Source: Prauserella flavalba (lineage in GTDB: Bacteria > Actinomycetota > Actinomycetes > Mycobacteriales > Pseudonocardiaceae). From it: a stretch of 64,000 nucleotides of DNA. Below, piece after piece: positions 7,554 to 15,629 of this stretch (positions are counted from its first letter, which is position 1; the number at the start of each line of letters is the position of its first letter). Position numbers and translations under genes: made by a program. The stretch is from contig NZ_MASU01000007.1 in NCBI RefSeq assembly GCF_003202235.1, positions 1 through 64,000 of the forward strand. The letters run 5' to 3'. Below the pieces are notes generated by a model. It searched no databases. It had not been told where the DNA came from and saw only the letters and a program-made list of their open reading frames with translations.

Positions 7554-8897
7554 TCAGATCGCCTTCCCTGGTTTCTGGATCGTCGACAACCGACTCTCGG
7601 GCGTCGAGTCACGGATGTGGCGGCGGCGAACGGCGGCCACACAGCCGAGGCTGATGAGCGTCGTGGCGGTCAAGTACACCGTGATCGGCAGCGACGACCG
7701 CCAGCTGGCGTAGAGGCTGGACGCGACGGTCGGCGCGAGACCCCCGCCGAGCAGCGCGCCGATCTGGTAGGCCAGCGAGGCGCCGCTGTAGCGGATGCGT
7801 ACGGGGAACAGTTCGGTGTACAACGCCGCCAGCGGGCCGTAGACCGTACCCATCGCGATTCCGGTGACGAGCAGAGCGATTAGGATGACAAGGGGCCTGC
7901 CGGTGTCGACGAGCGGGAACAGGGCCGCTGCTGTGACGGTGAGACCGCCCGAACCGTAGAGGAGCACCGTCCGCCTGCCGAACCGGTCGGACAGCGCCGA
8001 CGCCGTGGGAACCGTGACCAGCCAGACGCACGAGCCCAGCAGGATGAAGGTCAGAACCAGACTCCGGTCGACGTTCAGCGCCTCGTCCGAATACGCCAGC
8101 AGGTAGGCCATGTAGATGTACCCGACGGCGTTGATCCCGATGAAAGCACCGGCTCCCAGCGCGACCGCTCGGGCGTTGTGCCTGAGCACGGCGACTATCG
8201 GCAGGCGTTCGGTGCCGCTGGACTGCTTCTCCCGCTCGAAGTCGGGGCTCTCGGTGATGGCGAAGCGGATGACCACCCCGACGACCACCAGCACGGCGCT
8301 GAACAGGAACGGGACCCGCCAACCCCAGGTCAGGAACGCGCTGTCGCTGACGCCCGCGGTCACCCCGAGAAAGGCGACGTTGGCGAGGATCAGGCCCGCC
8401 GGCACGCCCATCTGGGCGAAACTGCCGTAGAAACCCTTCCGGTTCGGCGGTGCGTGTTCCACCGCCATCAGCACCGCGCCACCCCATTCGCCACCGACCC
8501 CGAGGCCCTGGATCAGCCGCAGCGTCACCAGCAGTACGGGTGCCCAGGCTCCGATCGCTTCATAGGTGGGCAGCAGGCCGACACCGACGGTGGCGATGCC
8601 CATCATCAGCAGCGAGGTCACCAGCATGGACTTGCGGCCGATCCGGTCGCCGAAGTGGCCCATGACGATCCCGCCCAGCGGCCGCGCGATGAACCCGACC
8701 GAGAAGGTCGCGAAGGCGGCCAGGGTCCCGGTCACCGACGAGAAGGCAGGGAAGAACAACGGACCGAAGACCATCGCAGCGGCCAGGCCGTAGACGAAGT
8801 AGTCATACCATTCGATCGCGGTGCCGATCAGGCTCGCCATCGCGACCTTCATCGGCCGGACCGGACGGGGGGCTGTCCCGGACGAAGTAGCGTTCAT
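7554..8897 (-). CDS. MFS transporter, metabolite:H+ symporter (MHS) type
   Basis: This 447-residue transporter is predicted to have 12 membrane segments. N-terminal signature: MASLIGTAIEWYDYFVYGL, then the loop GHFGDRIGRKSML between TM2 and TM3, and RLIQGLGVGGEWGGAVLM in TM4. These are the hallmarks of the MHS subfamily that imports carboxylates (shikimate, dicarboxylates, aromatic acids) with protons. The ATG at 8895-8897 overlaps the CoA ligase stop (ATGA). Within the block it is the probable uptake system for the growth substrate, which supports an acid substrate. Confidence 0.9.
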   Translation of the reverse strand: MNATSSGTAPRPVRPMKVAMASLIGTAIEWYDYFVYGLAAAMVFGPLFFPAFSSVTGTLAAFATFSVGFIARPLGGIVMGHFGDRIGRKSMLVTSLLMMGIATVGVGLLPTYEAIGAWAPVLLVTLRLIQGLGVGGEWGGAVLMAVEHAPPNRKGFYGSFAQMGVPAGLILANVAFLGVTAGVSDSAFLTWGWRVPFLFSAVLVVVGVVIRFAITESPDFEREKQSSGTERLPIVAVLRHNARAVALGAGAFIGINAVGYIYMAYLLAYSDEALNVDRSLVLTFILLGSCVWLVTVPTASALSDRFGRRTVLLYGSGGLTVTAAALFPLVDTGRPLVILIALLVTGIAMGTVYGPLAALYTELFPVRIRYSGASLAYQIGALLGGGLAPTVASSLYASWRSSLPITVYLTATTLISLGCVAAVRRRHIRDSTPESRLSTIQKPGKAI

Positions 8898-10216
8898 CGG
8901 TACTCCTGGGCGGTCGCGGGCGTTGCGCGGCGGTCGACGACGCGCTGGATCTTCCCGGCCGAGCGGCCGAGGGTGTCGGGTTCGGTGACGTCGACGTCGA
9001 CGGTGACGCCGATTCCGTCCTTGACGCGGGCGGCGAGCGTGGTTGCCGCGGTGTGGCGGTGCTCGGTGGAGGTCCCCGGTCGTGCCTCGACACGCACGGT
9101 CATGCGGTCGAGCCGGCCCTCGGTGGTGAGCACGAGCTGGAAATGCGGGGAGAGGTCGCCAGTGCGGAGCACGATCTCCTCCACCTGGCTCGGGAAGACG
9201 TTGACTCCCCGGAGGATGATCAGGTCATCGGTGCGCCCGGTGACCTTCTCCATCCGGCGCAGGCCTGGCCGCGCCGTCCCGGGCAGCAGCCTGGTGAGAT
9301 CCCGGGTGCGGTACCGGATGACCGGGAACGCCTGTTTCGTGAGTGAGGTGACCACCAGCTCACCCGGTTCCCCGTCGGTGAGCACCCGCCCCTCGACAGG
9401 GTCGATGACCTCCGGGTAGAAGTGGTCCTCCCAGATGTGGAGGCCGTCCTTGGTCTCCACGCATTCCTGTGCCACGCCGGGGCCGATCACCTCGGAAAGG
9501 CCGTAGATGTCGACCGCGTCGATGCCCAGTCGCTCCTCGATCTCGCGGCGCATCTGCTCGGTCCACGGCTCGGCGCCGAAGATGCCCACCTGGAGTGAGC
9601 TCGATCGCGGGTCGATGCCTTGCCGCTCGAACTCGTCGAGCAGGGTCAGCATGTACGACGGGGTCACCATGATCACCTCCGGGCGGAGGTCGGAGATGAC
9701 CTGGACCTGTCTAGCCGTCATGCCTCCCGAGGCCGGGATCACGGTGCAGCCGAGCTTTTCTGCGCCGTAATGGGCGCCGAGTCCACCCGTGAACAGGCCG
9801 TAGCCGTAGGCGATGTGCACCTTGTGCCCCGGTCGGCCTCCTGCCGCCCGGATCGACCTGGCGACTAGGCCGGCCCAGGTGTCGATGTCGCGGGCGGTGT
9901 AGCCGACCACGGTCGGCTGACCGGTGGTGCCGCTGGAGGCATGGATGCGGCTGAGCCGGTCCACGGGCACCGCGAACATGCCGAACGGGTAGTTGTCCCG
10001 CAGGTCCGACTTCACGGTGAACGGGAACTGCGCGAGATCTTCAAGGCTTCGCAGGTCTTGCGGGCGCACGCCTGCTTCGTCGAACTTCCGGGTGTAGGCG
10101 GGGACGTTGGTGTAGGCGTGGCCGAGTGTCCATCGCAGACGCTGGAGCTGCAGGGCCCGCAGCTCATCCACGTCGAGGCGTTCGCCCGGGTCCAGGGCGC
10201 GGTCGATCGTCGTCAT
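8894..10216 (-). CDS. Phenylacetate-CoA ligase (PaaK) family enzyme
   Basis: This 440-residue adenylate-forming enzyme converts an aryl or arylacetic acid plus CoA and ATP to the thioester. Seen: the AMP-binding P-loop SSGTTGQPTVVGYT near residue 90, FGAEPWTEQMRREIEERLG near 235, DIYGLSEVIGPGVAQEC near 260, YRTRDLT near 320, and TDDLIILRGVNVFPSQ near 345. Its length and start match PaaK. The ATG at 10214-10216 follows AGGAG and overlaps the flavin-reductase stop (ATGA). The usual ring-epoxidation genes (paaABCDE) are absent, so the substrate need not be phenylacetate. Confidence 0.9.
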   Translation of the reverse strand: MTTIDRALDPGERLDVDELRALQLQRLRWTLGHAYTNVPAYTRKFDEAGVRPQDLRSLEDLAQFPFTVKSDLRDNYPFGMFAVPVDRLSRIHASSGTTGQPTVVGYTARDIDTWAGLVARSIRAAGGRPGHKVHIAYGYGLFTGGLGAHYGAEKLGCTVIPASGGMTARQVQVISDLRPEVIMVTPSYMLTLLDEFERQGIDPRSSSLQVGIFGAEPWTEQMRREIEERLGIDAVDIYGLSEVIGPGVAQECVETKDGLHIWEDHFYPEVIDPVEGRVLTDGEPGELVVTSLTKQAFPVIRYRTRDLTRLLPGTARPGLRRMEKVTGRTDDLIILRGVNVFPSQVEEIVLRTGDLSPHFQLVLTTEGRLDRMTVRVEARPGTSTEHRHTAATTLAARVKDGIGVTVDVDVTEPDTLGRSAGKIQRVVDRRATPATAQEYR

Positions 10217-10743
10217 GGTTTCTCCTCGCCGTCCACGAGGGGCGTCCATGTTCCGAAGCGGCGCTGGAAGTAGACGAGTGGCTCGTGGGCAGGAGGAGAC
10301 ACGTCTCCTTCTCGCACCTGCGCGATGAGCACGACGTGGTCACCAACGGGAACCGCTTCCAGAAGGGAACAGTCCGCCCAGGCCAGGGAATCCTCGGTGA
10401 GGATCGGCAGTCCGCCCGGCCTCGGGCGCCAGCGGACCGCGCTGAACTTGTCGTCCTTCTTCGAGGCGAACAGGATTGACGTGGCGCTTCCGGATTCCCG
10501 TAGGAAGTTGACCACGAACTCTTTGCGGGACAACAGCGACGGGAGTGTCCGGCTGGCGCGGTCGACGCACACCAGCAAGGCCGGTGGGTCCGCGGACACG
10601 CTGCACAACGCGGTGGTGGTGAGCCCCACCGGCTGTGCGTTTTCGTTGAGTGTGGTGATGACTGCTATTCCGGCTGGAAAGGCACTCATGATCGACAAGA
10701 ACGTGGCGGGATCGATGCGATCATCCTGACGCGTCACATTCAT
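10213..10743 (-). CDS. Flavin reductase (HpaC/NADH:FMN type)
   Basis: This 176-residue flavin reductase-like domain protein has FLSIMSAFPAGIAVITTL, then VGLTTTALCSVSADPPALLVC, ASRTLPSLLSRKEFVVNFL, and a C-terminal GDHVVLIAQVREG...PLVYFQRRFG. It reduces free FMN or FAD with NAD(P)H and hands it to an oxygenase. It is the first gene of the leftward block, with a GGAG-type ribosome site before the ATG at 10741-10743. The matching oxygenase is the luciferase-like protein four genes down. The promoter must lie between 10744 and the palindromic element at 10835 or within that element; no convincing -10/-35 pair was seen. Confidence 0.9.
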   Translation of the reverse strand: MNVTRQDDRIDPATFLSIMSAFPAGIAVITTLNENAQPVGLTTTALCSVSADPPALLVCVDRASRTLPSLLSRKEFVVNFLRESGSATSILFASKKDDKFSAVRWRPRPGGLPILTEDSLAWADCSLLEAVPVGDHVVLIAQVREGDVSPPAHEPLVYFQRRFGTWTPLVDGEEKP

Positions 10744-10834
10744 GGCGCAGTGCTCCTGCTGTGTGGGGTGGGACCTGCCTCGTACGCCGGCCGACGACGC
10801 CTGGTCCAAGGCGTCCGATCTGGAACCGGTGGCT

Positions 10835-10894
10835 AGGTCGTGTCTGACAATCCCGTGCCGGCTTCGCACGGCAGAGGACTCTCAGACACGCCCT
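10835..10894. repeat. Small palindromic element, right copy (MITE-like)
   Basis: A 60-base copy of the element at 1074-1124. It has the same ends (AGGTCGTGTCTGACAA and CTCAGACACGCCCT) plus an inner hairpin CCGTGC...GCACGG at about 10853-10872, missing from the left copy. The two copies flank the catabolic block, in direct orientation. This copy lies about 90 bases upstream of the first gene of the block, so it may also supply or separate promoter elements. Confidence 0.65.
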
Positions 10895-10969
10895 GGGTGG
10901 ATCTGTTGTTGTCTCCCTGCGGAACGACTCCTGATCGCACCAGCAGAGGCGAGCTAGCGACCGCTAGTA

Positions 10970-10995
10970 CATAGGCTAGCGCTTGCTAGCCTATG
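10970..10995. promoter_or_regulatory. Perfect 11-bp inverted repeat, operator-like
   Basis: CATAGGCTAGC, a four-base GCTT spacer, then GCTAGCCTATG: both arms match perfectly. A related half (GCTAGCGACCGCTAG) lies just to the left at 10953-10967. The site precedes an ATG at 11010 that opens only a 37-codon frame before a stop at 11121-11123. Symmetric sites of this kind are bound by MarR/TetR regulators, and MarR fragments lie 300 bases downstream, so this may be the surviving operator of a dead regulator gene. There is no other content between 10895 and 11113. Confidence 0.5.
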
Positions 10996-11113
10996 CTGTC
11001 CAGGCCCGGATGAAGACGGCGCCCACACGGGCAGGAACGCTCCGCGAGGCGATCCACGAGCGGATCACCGTCGCGATCAGGCGCCGAGCGGCCTGGCCAC
11101 GTTCAAGATCGGG

Positions 11114-11299
11114 GTGCTGCTGAGCCGGATCGTCGAGCTCGAGGACGACGGCGCACAACTCACCGGTTTCATCGAGGTGGTCGCGACCCATCCAGCTCAC
11201 CGGCGCACCGGGATCGCGGAATACCTGGTCCGCAACGCGCTGACGCGGTTCGCGGCGGCCGGCGTCAAAAGAGCGGTGTTGCTGGTCGACAGGACAAAG
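11114..11299 (+). pseudogene. GNAT acetyltransferase fragment
   Basis: This internal piece of a GCN5-related N-acetyltransferase reads IVELEDDGAQLTGFIEVVA followed by the acetyl-CoA loop HPAHRRTGIAEYLVRNALT and VKRAVLLVDRTKA. Only strands 3-5 of the fold are present, about 60 of the usual 150 residues. It runs in frame straight into MarR-like sequence at about 11300, showing that two unrelated genes were joined by a deletion. Confidence 0.6.
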
Positions 11300-11596
11300 G
11301 CCATGCTCGGGCCCAGTAACGCCACGGACAGCCCGAGGGCCTGCGACCGCCTGACTGCGCTCGGCCTGCTGCAAAAGCGCAGAACCCGCTGAACCGGCGG
11401 GAGACTACTCGCACCTACCGCCAAGGGCCGTCAGCTGGTCGACCGGCTGAACGAGCACCGCCGCTGGACGCTCGCCGCCGTGCTCGACCGGCTCGACGAG
11501 GACGTCCGAGCCGTCGTGGTCACGGCGTTGGCCCGCTTCGCGGACGCCGCCGCCGCGCTCAGCACCCCACCGCGCACCGTTGCGTCCAGCAAATGA
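11300..11596 (+). pseudogene. MarR-family regulator fragment with a frameshift
   Basis: The first part, LGPSNATDSPRACDRLTALG, looks like the recognition helix region of a MarR winged helix and ends at a TGA (11390-11392). A second frame open from 11393 continues the family pattern with GGRLLAPTAKGRQLVDRL and ALARFADAAAALS, stopping at 11594-11596. Together these are the wing and dimer helix of MarR with a frameshift between them and no N-terminus. It is not functional. Confidence 0.6.
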
Positions 11597-11604
11597 GCGA
11601 CGAA

Positions 11605-11910
11605 CTACGCGGGTTCGGTGCCCGTTCCGGTCTGCCCCGGGTTCACCGCCGGTGCGCCGAGACCAGCCAGGCGCGGGAGTCGAAGCACACGCATCGGCGG
11701 TGTCGTGGCGGCGATCATGGCGTGCAGGCGACGGTGGGCGTCTTCGGCGGTCGCCGCGTCCAGACCGCCGAAGAGCGTTCGCGGTTCGTACAGACGGAAC
11801 GCGGCGTGGTAGGCGGCCGTGCTGTCGGGTCCGTAGTAACCGGCGGCGCTCAGGATGCCTTCCGTGACCGCGCGATCGGCGAGGGAGAACGCGTCGCGGC
11901 CGGGGGTTCG
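11605..11910 (-). pseudogene. Unidentified C-terminal gene fragment
   Basis: The reverse strand carries an open stretch with protein-like composition (LADRAVTEGILSAAGYYGP, AFRLYEPRTLFGG, LRLPRLAGLGAPAV) ending at a TAG at 11605-11607. Upstream of about 11910 the frame becomes arginine-rich and unlike a real protein. I cannot name the family. It lies among other broken genes and has no plausible start. Confidence 0.3.
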
Positions 11911-11919
11911 AGGGGCGGC

Positions 11920-12081
11920 GAGGTGGGCGAGGCCCTCGACCTCCACGAGCTGCGGCCGGCGCCGAGCCCGCGCGAGGCCTTCCTGCTCTGGCAGGCCGGA
12001 CGCACCCACTCGCCGCTCGCGGCCCGCGTGATCGAGATCGCGACCGACGCCGCCGGGGAGCTTTCCCGTTCCCGGCGTTGA
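11920..12081 (+). pseudogene. Possible LysR-family regulator C-terminal fragment
   Basis: The forward frame reads LDLHELRPAPSPREAFLLW followed by GRTHSPLAARVIEIA and stops at 12079-12081. This resembles the last strand and helix of a LysR effector domain (a tryptophan followed by a Ser-Pro-Ala-Ala-Arg-type helix). There is no DNA-binding domain upstream. The assignment rests on a short pattern. Confidence 0.35.
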
Positions 12082-12165
12082 CCGGCGCGCGGGGGTGGAC
12101 GAGGGTGGAGTGTGACAGGTGGGTCGTGCCGCACACGACCCGATGCTCACCACGGATGGCCGGGC

Positions 12166-12825
12166 ATGACCGTGCAGCTGGCCCGCTCCGACGCCGGTGA
12201 ACCCGGTGGCATCGCCGGGTGGGTCGTCGAGCTGATGGACACGCTCGGGGGACCGGGCGCGGCGGTCGCGGTGTGCGTGGACAACGTGTTCCCGCCGCTG
12301 CCGAGCGAGCTGGTGCTGCCGGTGGCCGGGTTCAGCGCCGCCAACGGCACGTTGTCACTCGTCGAGGTGTTGCTGTGGACCACCGCCGGGTCGGTGCTCG
12401 GCGCGATCATCGTCTTCTACCTGGGGCGGCTGCTCGGCCGCGAGCGCACCCGGTGGCTCGTCTGCAAGCTGCCGCTGCTCAGGCCCGCGGACGTCGACAA
12501 GGCCGAGGAGTGGTTCGCCAGGCACGGCACCAAGGCGGTGTTCCTGGGGCGGATGGTGCCGCTGGTGCGCAGCCTCGTCTCGCTGCCTGCGGGGGTCCAG
12601 AAGATGCCGTTCTGGACTTTCCTCGGGCTGACCACGGCCGGCAGCCTGCTCTGGAACTCGGTCTTCGTGGTCGCCGGCTACGCCCTCGGCGCCAACTGGC
12701 ACCTGGTGGGACGGTACGCGAGCGTGTTCCAGCTCGTGGTGATCGTCCTCGCTGTCGTCGCGGCAACCCTGTTCGTGGTCAAGCGCCTCAGGGACCGCGC
12801 CCGCACCCCGGGGCGCCGGGCATAG
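12166..12825 (+). CDS. DedA-family membrane protein
   Basis: A 219-residue protein with four to five hydrophobic segments. Family motifs: FPPLPSELVLPVAGFSA near 40, IIVFYLGRLLGRER near 85, FARHGTKAVFLGRMVPLVRS near 125, and WNSVFVVAGYALGANW near 170. DedA proteins act as lipid scramblases or proton-dependent transporters in envelope homeostasis. ATG at 12166 was chosen because upstream in-frame codons from 12112 add non-conserved residues; the ribosome site is weak. It marks the return to intact genes after the broken stretch. Confidence 0.88.
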   Translation: MTVQLARSDAGEPGGIAGWVVELMDTLGGPGAAVAVCVDNVFPPLPSELVLPVAGFSAANGTLSLVEVLLWTTAGSVLGAIIVFYLGRLLGRERTRWLVCKLPLLRPADVDKAEEWFARHGTKAVFLGRMVPLVRSLVSLPAGVQKMPFWTFLGLTTAGSLLWNSVFVVAGYALGANWHLVGRYASVFQLVVIVLAVVAATLFVVKRLRDRARTPGRRA

Positions 12826-12851
12826 CCGCACACCGGGGCGGCGTTCGGGCC

Positions 12852-13850
12852 TCAGGAGTCAGGCTGTTGCTGCGAGGGTTGTGCCACCCGCCCGAACCGG
12901 GACTCGGTGGGGCCGGCGAACATGTGCAGACCGAACCGCGCGGACAGCTCCCGGCACAGGCCGATCCCGCGCACGCTGTTGCCGTACACGTCCAGGCCCG
13001 GGGAGAACAACCCGAGCCCGAAGTAGTTGGGGATGGCGGTGACGATCCCGCCCGAGACGCCACTCTTCGCGGGAATGCCCACGTCGTAGGCCCATTCGCC
13101 GGCGGCGTTGTACATCCCGCAGGTGGACATGACGCTGATGACGTCGCGGACGTGCTGCCGGCCCAGTGCCCGGCTTCCGCTGTGCGGGTTCACTCCGCCG
13201 TTGGCGAGGGTCGTGCCCATCACGCTCAGCTCGACCGCGGTGACCTGCACCGAGCAGGCGGACAGATAGACCACGATGTTGTCCTCGATGTCGCCGTCGA
13301 TCATCCCCAGGCTGCGCATCAGGTAGCTCAGCGCGAGATTGCGGTCGTTGGACACCATCTCCCGCTCGAAGATCTCCTTGTCGACGTGGAGGTCGGGATT
13401 CCCGGCGTAGGTGCGCAGCCGGTCGACGAGCCGCTCGACCTTCTCGGCTGGGTCGCGCCCGCGCACCAGGTTCGCCGCGACCAGTGCGCCCGCGTTGACC
13501 ATCGGGTTGTGCGGGCGGTTGCGCGCCTCGTCGAAGGTGATCGAGTTGAACGGGTCGCCGGAGGGCTCCACGCCGACACGGTTCAGCGTCGCCTCGCGGC
13601 CGTTGTCCTCCAGCGCGAGCGCATAGGTGAACACCTTGGAGATCGACTGCAGGGGGAACCGATGTGCACAGTCGCCGACCGACCACTGCGTTCCGTCCAC
13701 ATTGGTGCCCGCGACGCCGAACAAGTGGCGCTGTGCCTCCATCTCCGGCGGATAGAAGCTCGCGACGTGGTCATCACCGATCGAAAGGTGGCGGCGGTGC
13801 AGGTACTCCAGTTGCTCCTGAACCAGGTCACGCTCGGCTCGCGTCACCAT
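12852..13850 (-). CDS. glsA: Glutaminase
   Basis: A 332-residue glutaminase of the serine-dependent beta-lactamase-like fold, hydrolysing glutamine to glutamate and ammonia. The active-site Ser-x-x-Lys is in FPLQSISKVFTYALALE, with NPMVNAGALVAANL and YLSACSVQVTAVELSVMG following, and the Lys-Ser-Gly-Val-Ser-Gly-Gly motif near residue 280. The start ATG at 13848-13850 is preceded by GAGGAGG. It stands alone, convergent with the DedA gene. Confidence 0.93.
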   Translation of the reverse strand: MVTRAERDLVQEQLEYLHRRHLSIGDDHVASFYPPEMEAQRHLFGVAGTNVDGTQWSVGDCAHRFPLQSISKVFTYALALEDNGREATLNRVGVEPSGDPFNSITFDEARNRPHNPMVNAGALVAANLVRGRDPAEKVERLVDRLRTYAGNPDLHVDKEIFEREMVSNDRNLALSYLMRSLGMIDGDIEDNIVVYLSACSVQVTAVELSVMGTTLANGGVNPHSGSRALGRQHVRDVISVMSTCGMYNAAGEWAYDVGIPAKSGVSGGIVTAIPNYFGLGLFSPGLDVYGNSVRGIGLCRELSARFGLHMFAGPTESRFGRVAQPSQQQPDS

Positions 13851-13911
13851 CGGTCTCCTCCTCACCTGAGTTTCCGGGTTTGCGAGCGGGACATCTGACC
13901 TGCGCCCGCGG

Positions 13912-14376
13912 CTATCCCGGACGACTCCCGTCGGGTGGCGGGTCGGCAAAGATGCCCTCGAGCATGCCGGTGGCCTGACCGACTTCGATGAGGTAGCCGT
14001 CCGGGTCGCGGAGGTAGCAGCGGATCTCGGCCTTGCGGTCGATGGGTTCGGTGACGAACCGGGCGCCCTTGGCCACGGCGCCGGCGTAGAACGCGGCGAT
14101 GTCGGCCACCCGCACGTTCAGGAACGCCGAGACCGGGTCGCCGGGTTCGGGTGGCCGCAGGGTGATGCCGGGCTTGTCCGGGGTCGGGCCTCCGCCGGGA
14201 TTCATGATGATCCAGGTGTTGGCGACCTTGACGATGGCGGGGTTCTCCTCTAGCACGACCTCGCCGCCGAGGATGCCGGCGTAGAAGGCTCGGGAGGCGG
14301 ACACGTCCCGCACGGTCAGGAAGTGCGTCACGATCAGCCCGTGCTCGGGCGCCGGAAGGGCGTCGCGATCGACCAT
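13912..14376 (-). CDS. VOC-family (glyoxalase/bleomycin-resistance fold) protein
   Basis: A 154-residue single VOC domain pair: HFLTVRDVSASRAFYAGILGG at the N-terminus and VRVADIAAFYAGAVAKG in the second half, ending RCYLRDPDGYLIEVGQATG. The His near the start and the Glu in LIEVGQ are candidate metal ligands. Such proteins are dioxygenases, lyases or drug-binding proteins; the substrate is unknown. It sits 61 bases from glsA and 40 from the DUF5996 gene, all leftward. Confidence 0.85.
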   Translation of the reverse strand: MVDRDALPAPEHGLIVTHFLTVRDVSASRAFYAGILGGEVVLEENPAIVKVANTWIIMNPGGGPTPDKPGITLRPPEPGDPVSAFLNVRVADIAAFYAGAVAKGARFVTEPIDRKAEIRCYLRDPDGYLIEVGQATGMLEGIFADPPPDGSRPG

Positions 14377-14416
14377 CGGTGCCGTCCTTTCGTCGTCTCG
14401 CCCGGCGCAACGGTGT

Positions 14417-15355
14417 TCACCGGTCGTTCCACCGGGCGGGGTCGTCTTCCAGGTTCGCGCGGTCCCAGCCGCCGTGTTCGGCGGCCGCTTCGTAGGTGGT
14501 GTGAAGGAACTCGGTCAGTGCCCGGTGGGGATCGGGCGCGCGGCGCACGGTTTCGTAGGGCAGGAGGAACTGGCCGTTGGCGTCGCTGTAGTAGGTGCCC
14601 TCCGGGCCGACGGAGTGGGTCGCGAAGCCGTCGGGTTCGGGATAGGCGTAGGCGTAGAAGGCGCCCTCCTCGCCGCCGCCAGGCCAGAATCCGCAGCTGG
14701 ACAGCTCGTGGGAGTAGCCCTCCACCATCACCCAGTCGCCGCAGTTCGGGACGCCGCCCGGGTGGGGTGGAGCGGGACGCCCGGAGAAGCGGGTGCAGGC
14801 GAGGTCCATCGCGCCCCAGAAGAAGTGCACGGGGCTGACCTTGCCCACGAAGTGCGACCGGAACTCGCCGATGACGCGGTGGGCGGCCAACAGCTGCCGC
14901 CAGAACAGGTGCGCGGCCTGCGGGTCGTAGGAGGCGTGCTCGAGGTCCTCGGCGAACGGGATCGCCGGATCCACCTCGTTCGGTCGCGCCTGGATCGACG
15001 CCTCGATGCCCAGTTCGCCGAGCGCATCGAGGGTCCGGCCGTAGAACTCGGCCACCGGCATGGCCCGTAGCGCGATGCTGCGACCGGCCCCGTCGCTGCT
15101 GCGGACGCGCAGCCGATGGTCGACGAAGTCGAACTCGACGTCGAACACCCCGCCCCGGTGCGGCACGGTGCCCGTGGTCAGTCCTCGGGGACTGACATAC
15201 AGCGTGACCTGCCACCAGTGGTTGAGCAGCGGGGCGTGCGCCAGCCGGAGCTTGCCCACGACCTGGGTCCACATGTGCAGGGTCTCGCGAGTGTCCGTCC
15301 AGTCCGCGACCCGCAACGACGGCCACGCCGTGCTCGCGGTGTGCTGTTCACGCAC
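14417..15355 (-). CDS. DUF5996 family protein
   Basis: A 312-residue protein of a family found in actinomycetes and proteobacteria with no known role. It starts STAWPSLRVADWTDTRETLH after a few residues, then LLNHWWQVTLYVSPRGLT, RVIGEFRSHFVGKVSPVHFF and GGGEEGAFYAYAYPEPDG. It is rich in Trp, His and Tyr, and soluble. GTG at 15353-15355 was chosen because GGAGGGAG precedes it and the conserved part starts seven codons later. Confidence 0.8.
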   Translation of the reverse strand: MREQHTASTAWPSLRVADWTDTRETLHMWTQVVGKLRLAHAPLLNHWWQVTLYVSPRGLTTGTVPHRGGVFDVEFDFVDHRLRVRSSDGAGRSIALRAMPVAEFYGRTLDALGELGIEASIQARPNEVDPAIPFAEDLEHASYDPQAAHLFWRQLLAAHRVIGEFRSHFVGKVSPVHFFWGAMDLACTRFSGRPAPPHPGGVPNCGDWVMVEGYSHELSSCGFWPGGGEEGAFYAYAYPEPDGFATHSVGPEGTYYSDANGQFLLPYETVRRAPDPHRALTEFLHTTYEAAAEHGGWDRANLEDDPARWNDR

Positions 15356-15471
15356 GCGGGCTCCCTCCGCCGGCCATCGACCCGGCACCGACCACTGTTT
15401 CACCCTCCGCCACAGGGCACGCGCACGCAATCGCAGTAGATCGTCGCCATGATCACCGGCATGAGATGCGA

Positions 15472-15511
15472 AGAGCCCCTGACCTCGAAGGATTGCGAGG
15501 TCAGGGGCTCT
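15472..15511. terminator. Perfect 16-bp stem terminator downstream of tRNA-Pro
   Basis: AGAGCCCCTGACCTCG (15472-15487), an eight-base loop, then its exact complement (15496-15511). It lies 10 bases beyond the 3' end of the leftward tRNA-Pro gene, where transcription should stop. It also faces no gene on the other side within 100 bases. There is no long T run, as usual in high-GC actinomycetes. Confidence 0.85.
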
Positions 15512-15521
15512 GTCACGACCG

Positions 15522-15595
<74 letters not shown>

Positions 15596-15629
15596 GCCAT
15601 CACCTTCTCTCGAAGGCGATGGCAGTACT

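Noticed and set aside
12852-13850. Glutaminase as part of the catabolic block
   Set aside because: It is separated by the broken region and DedA, and is a common stand-alone gene in actinomycetes.
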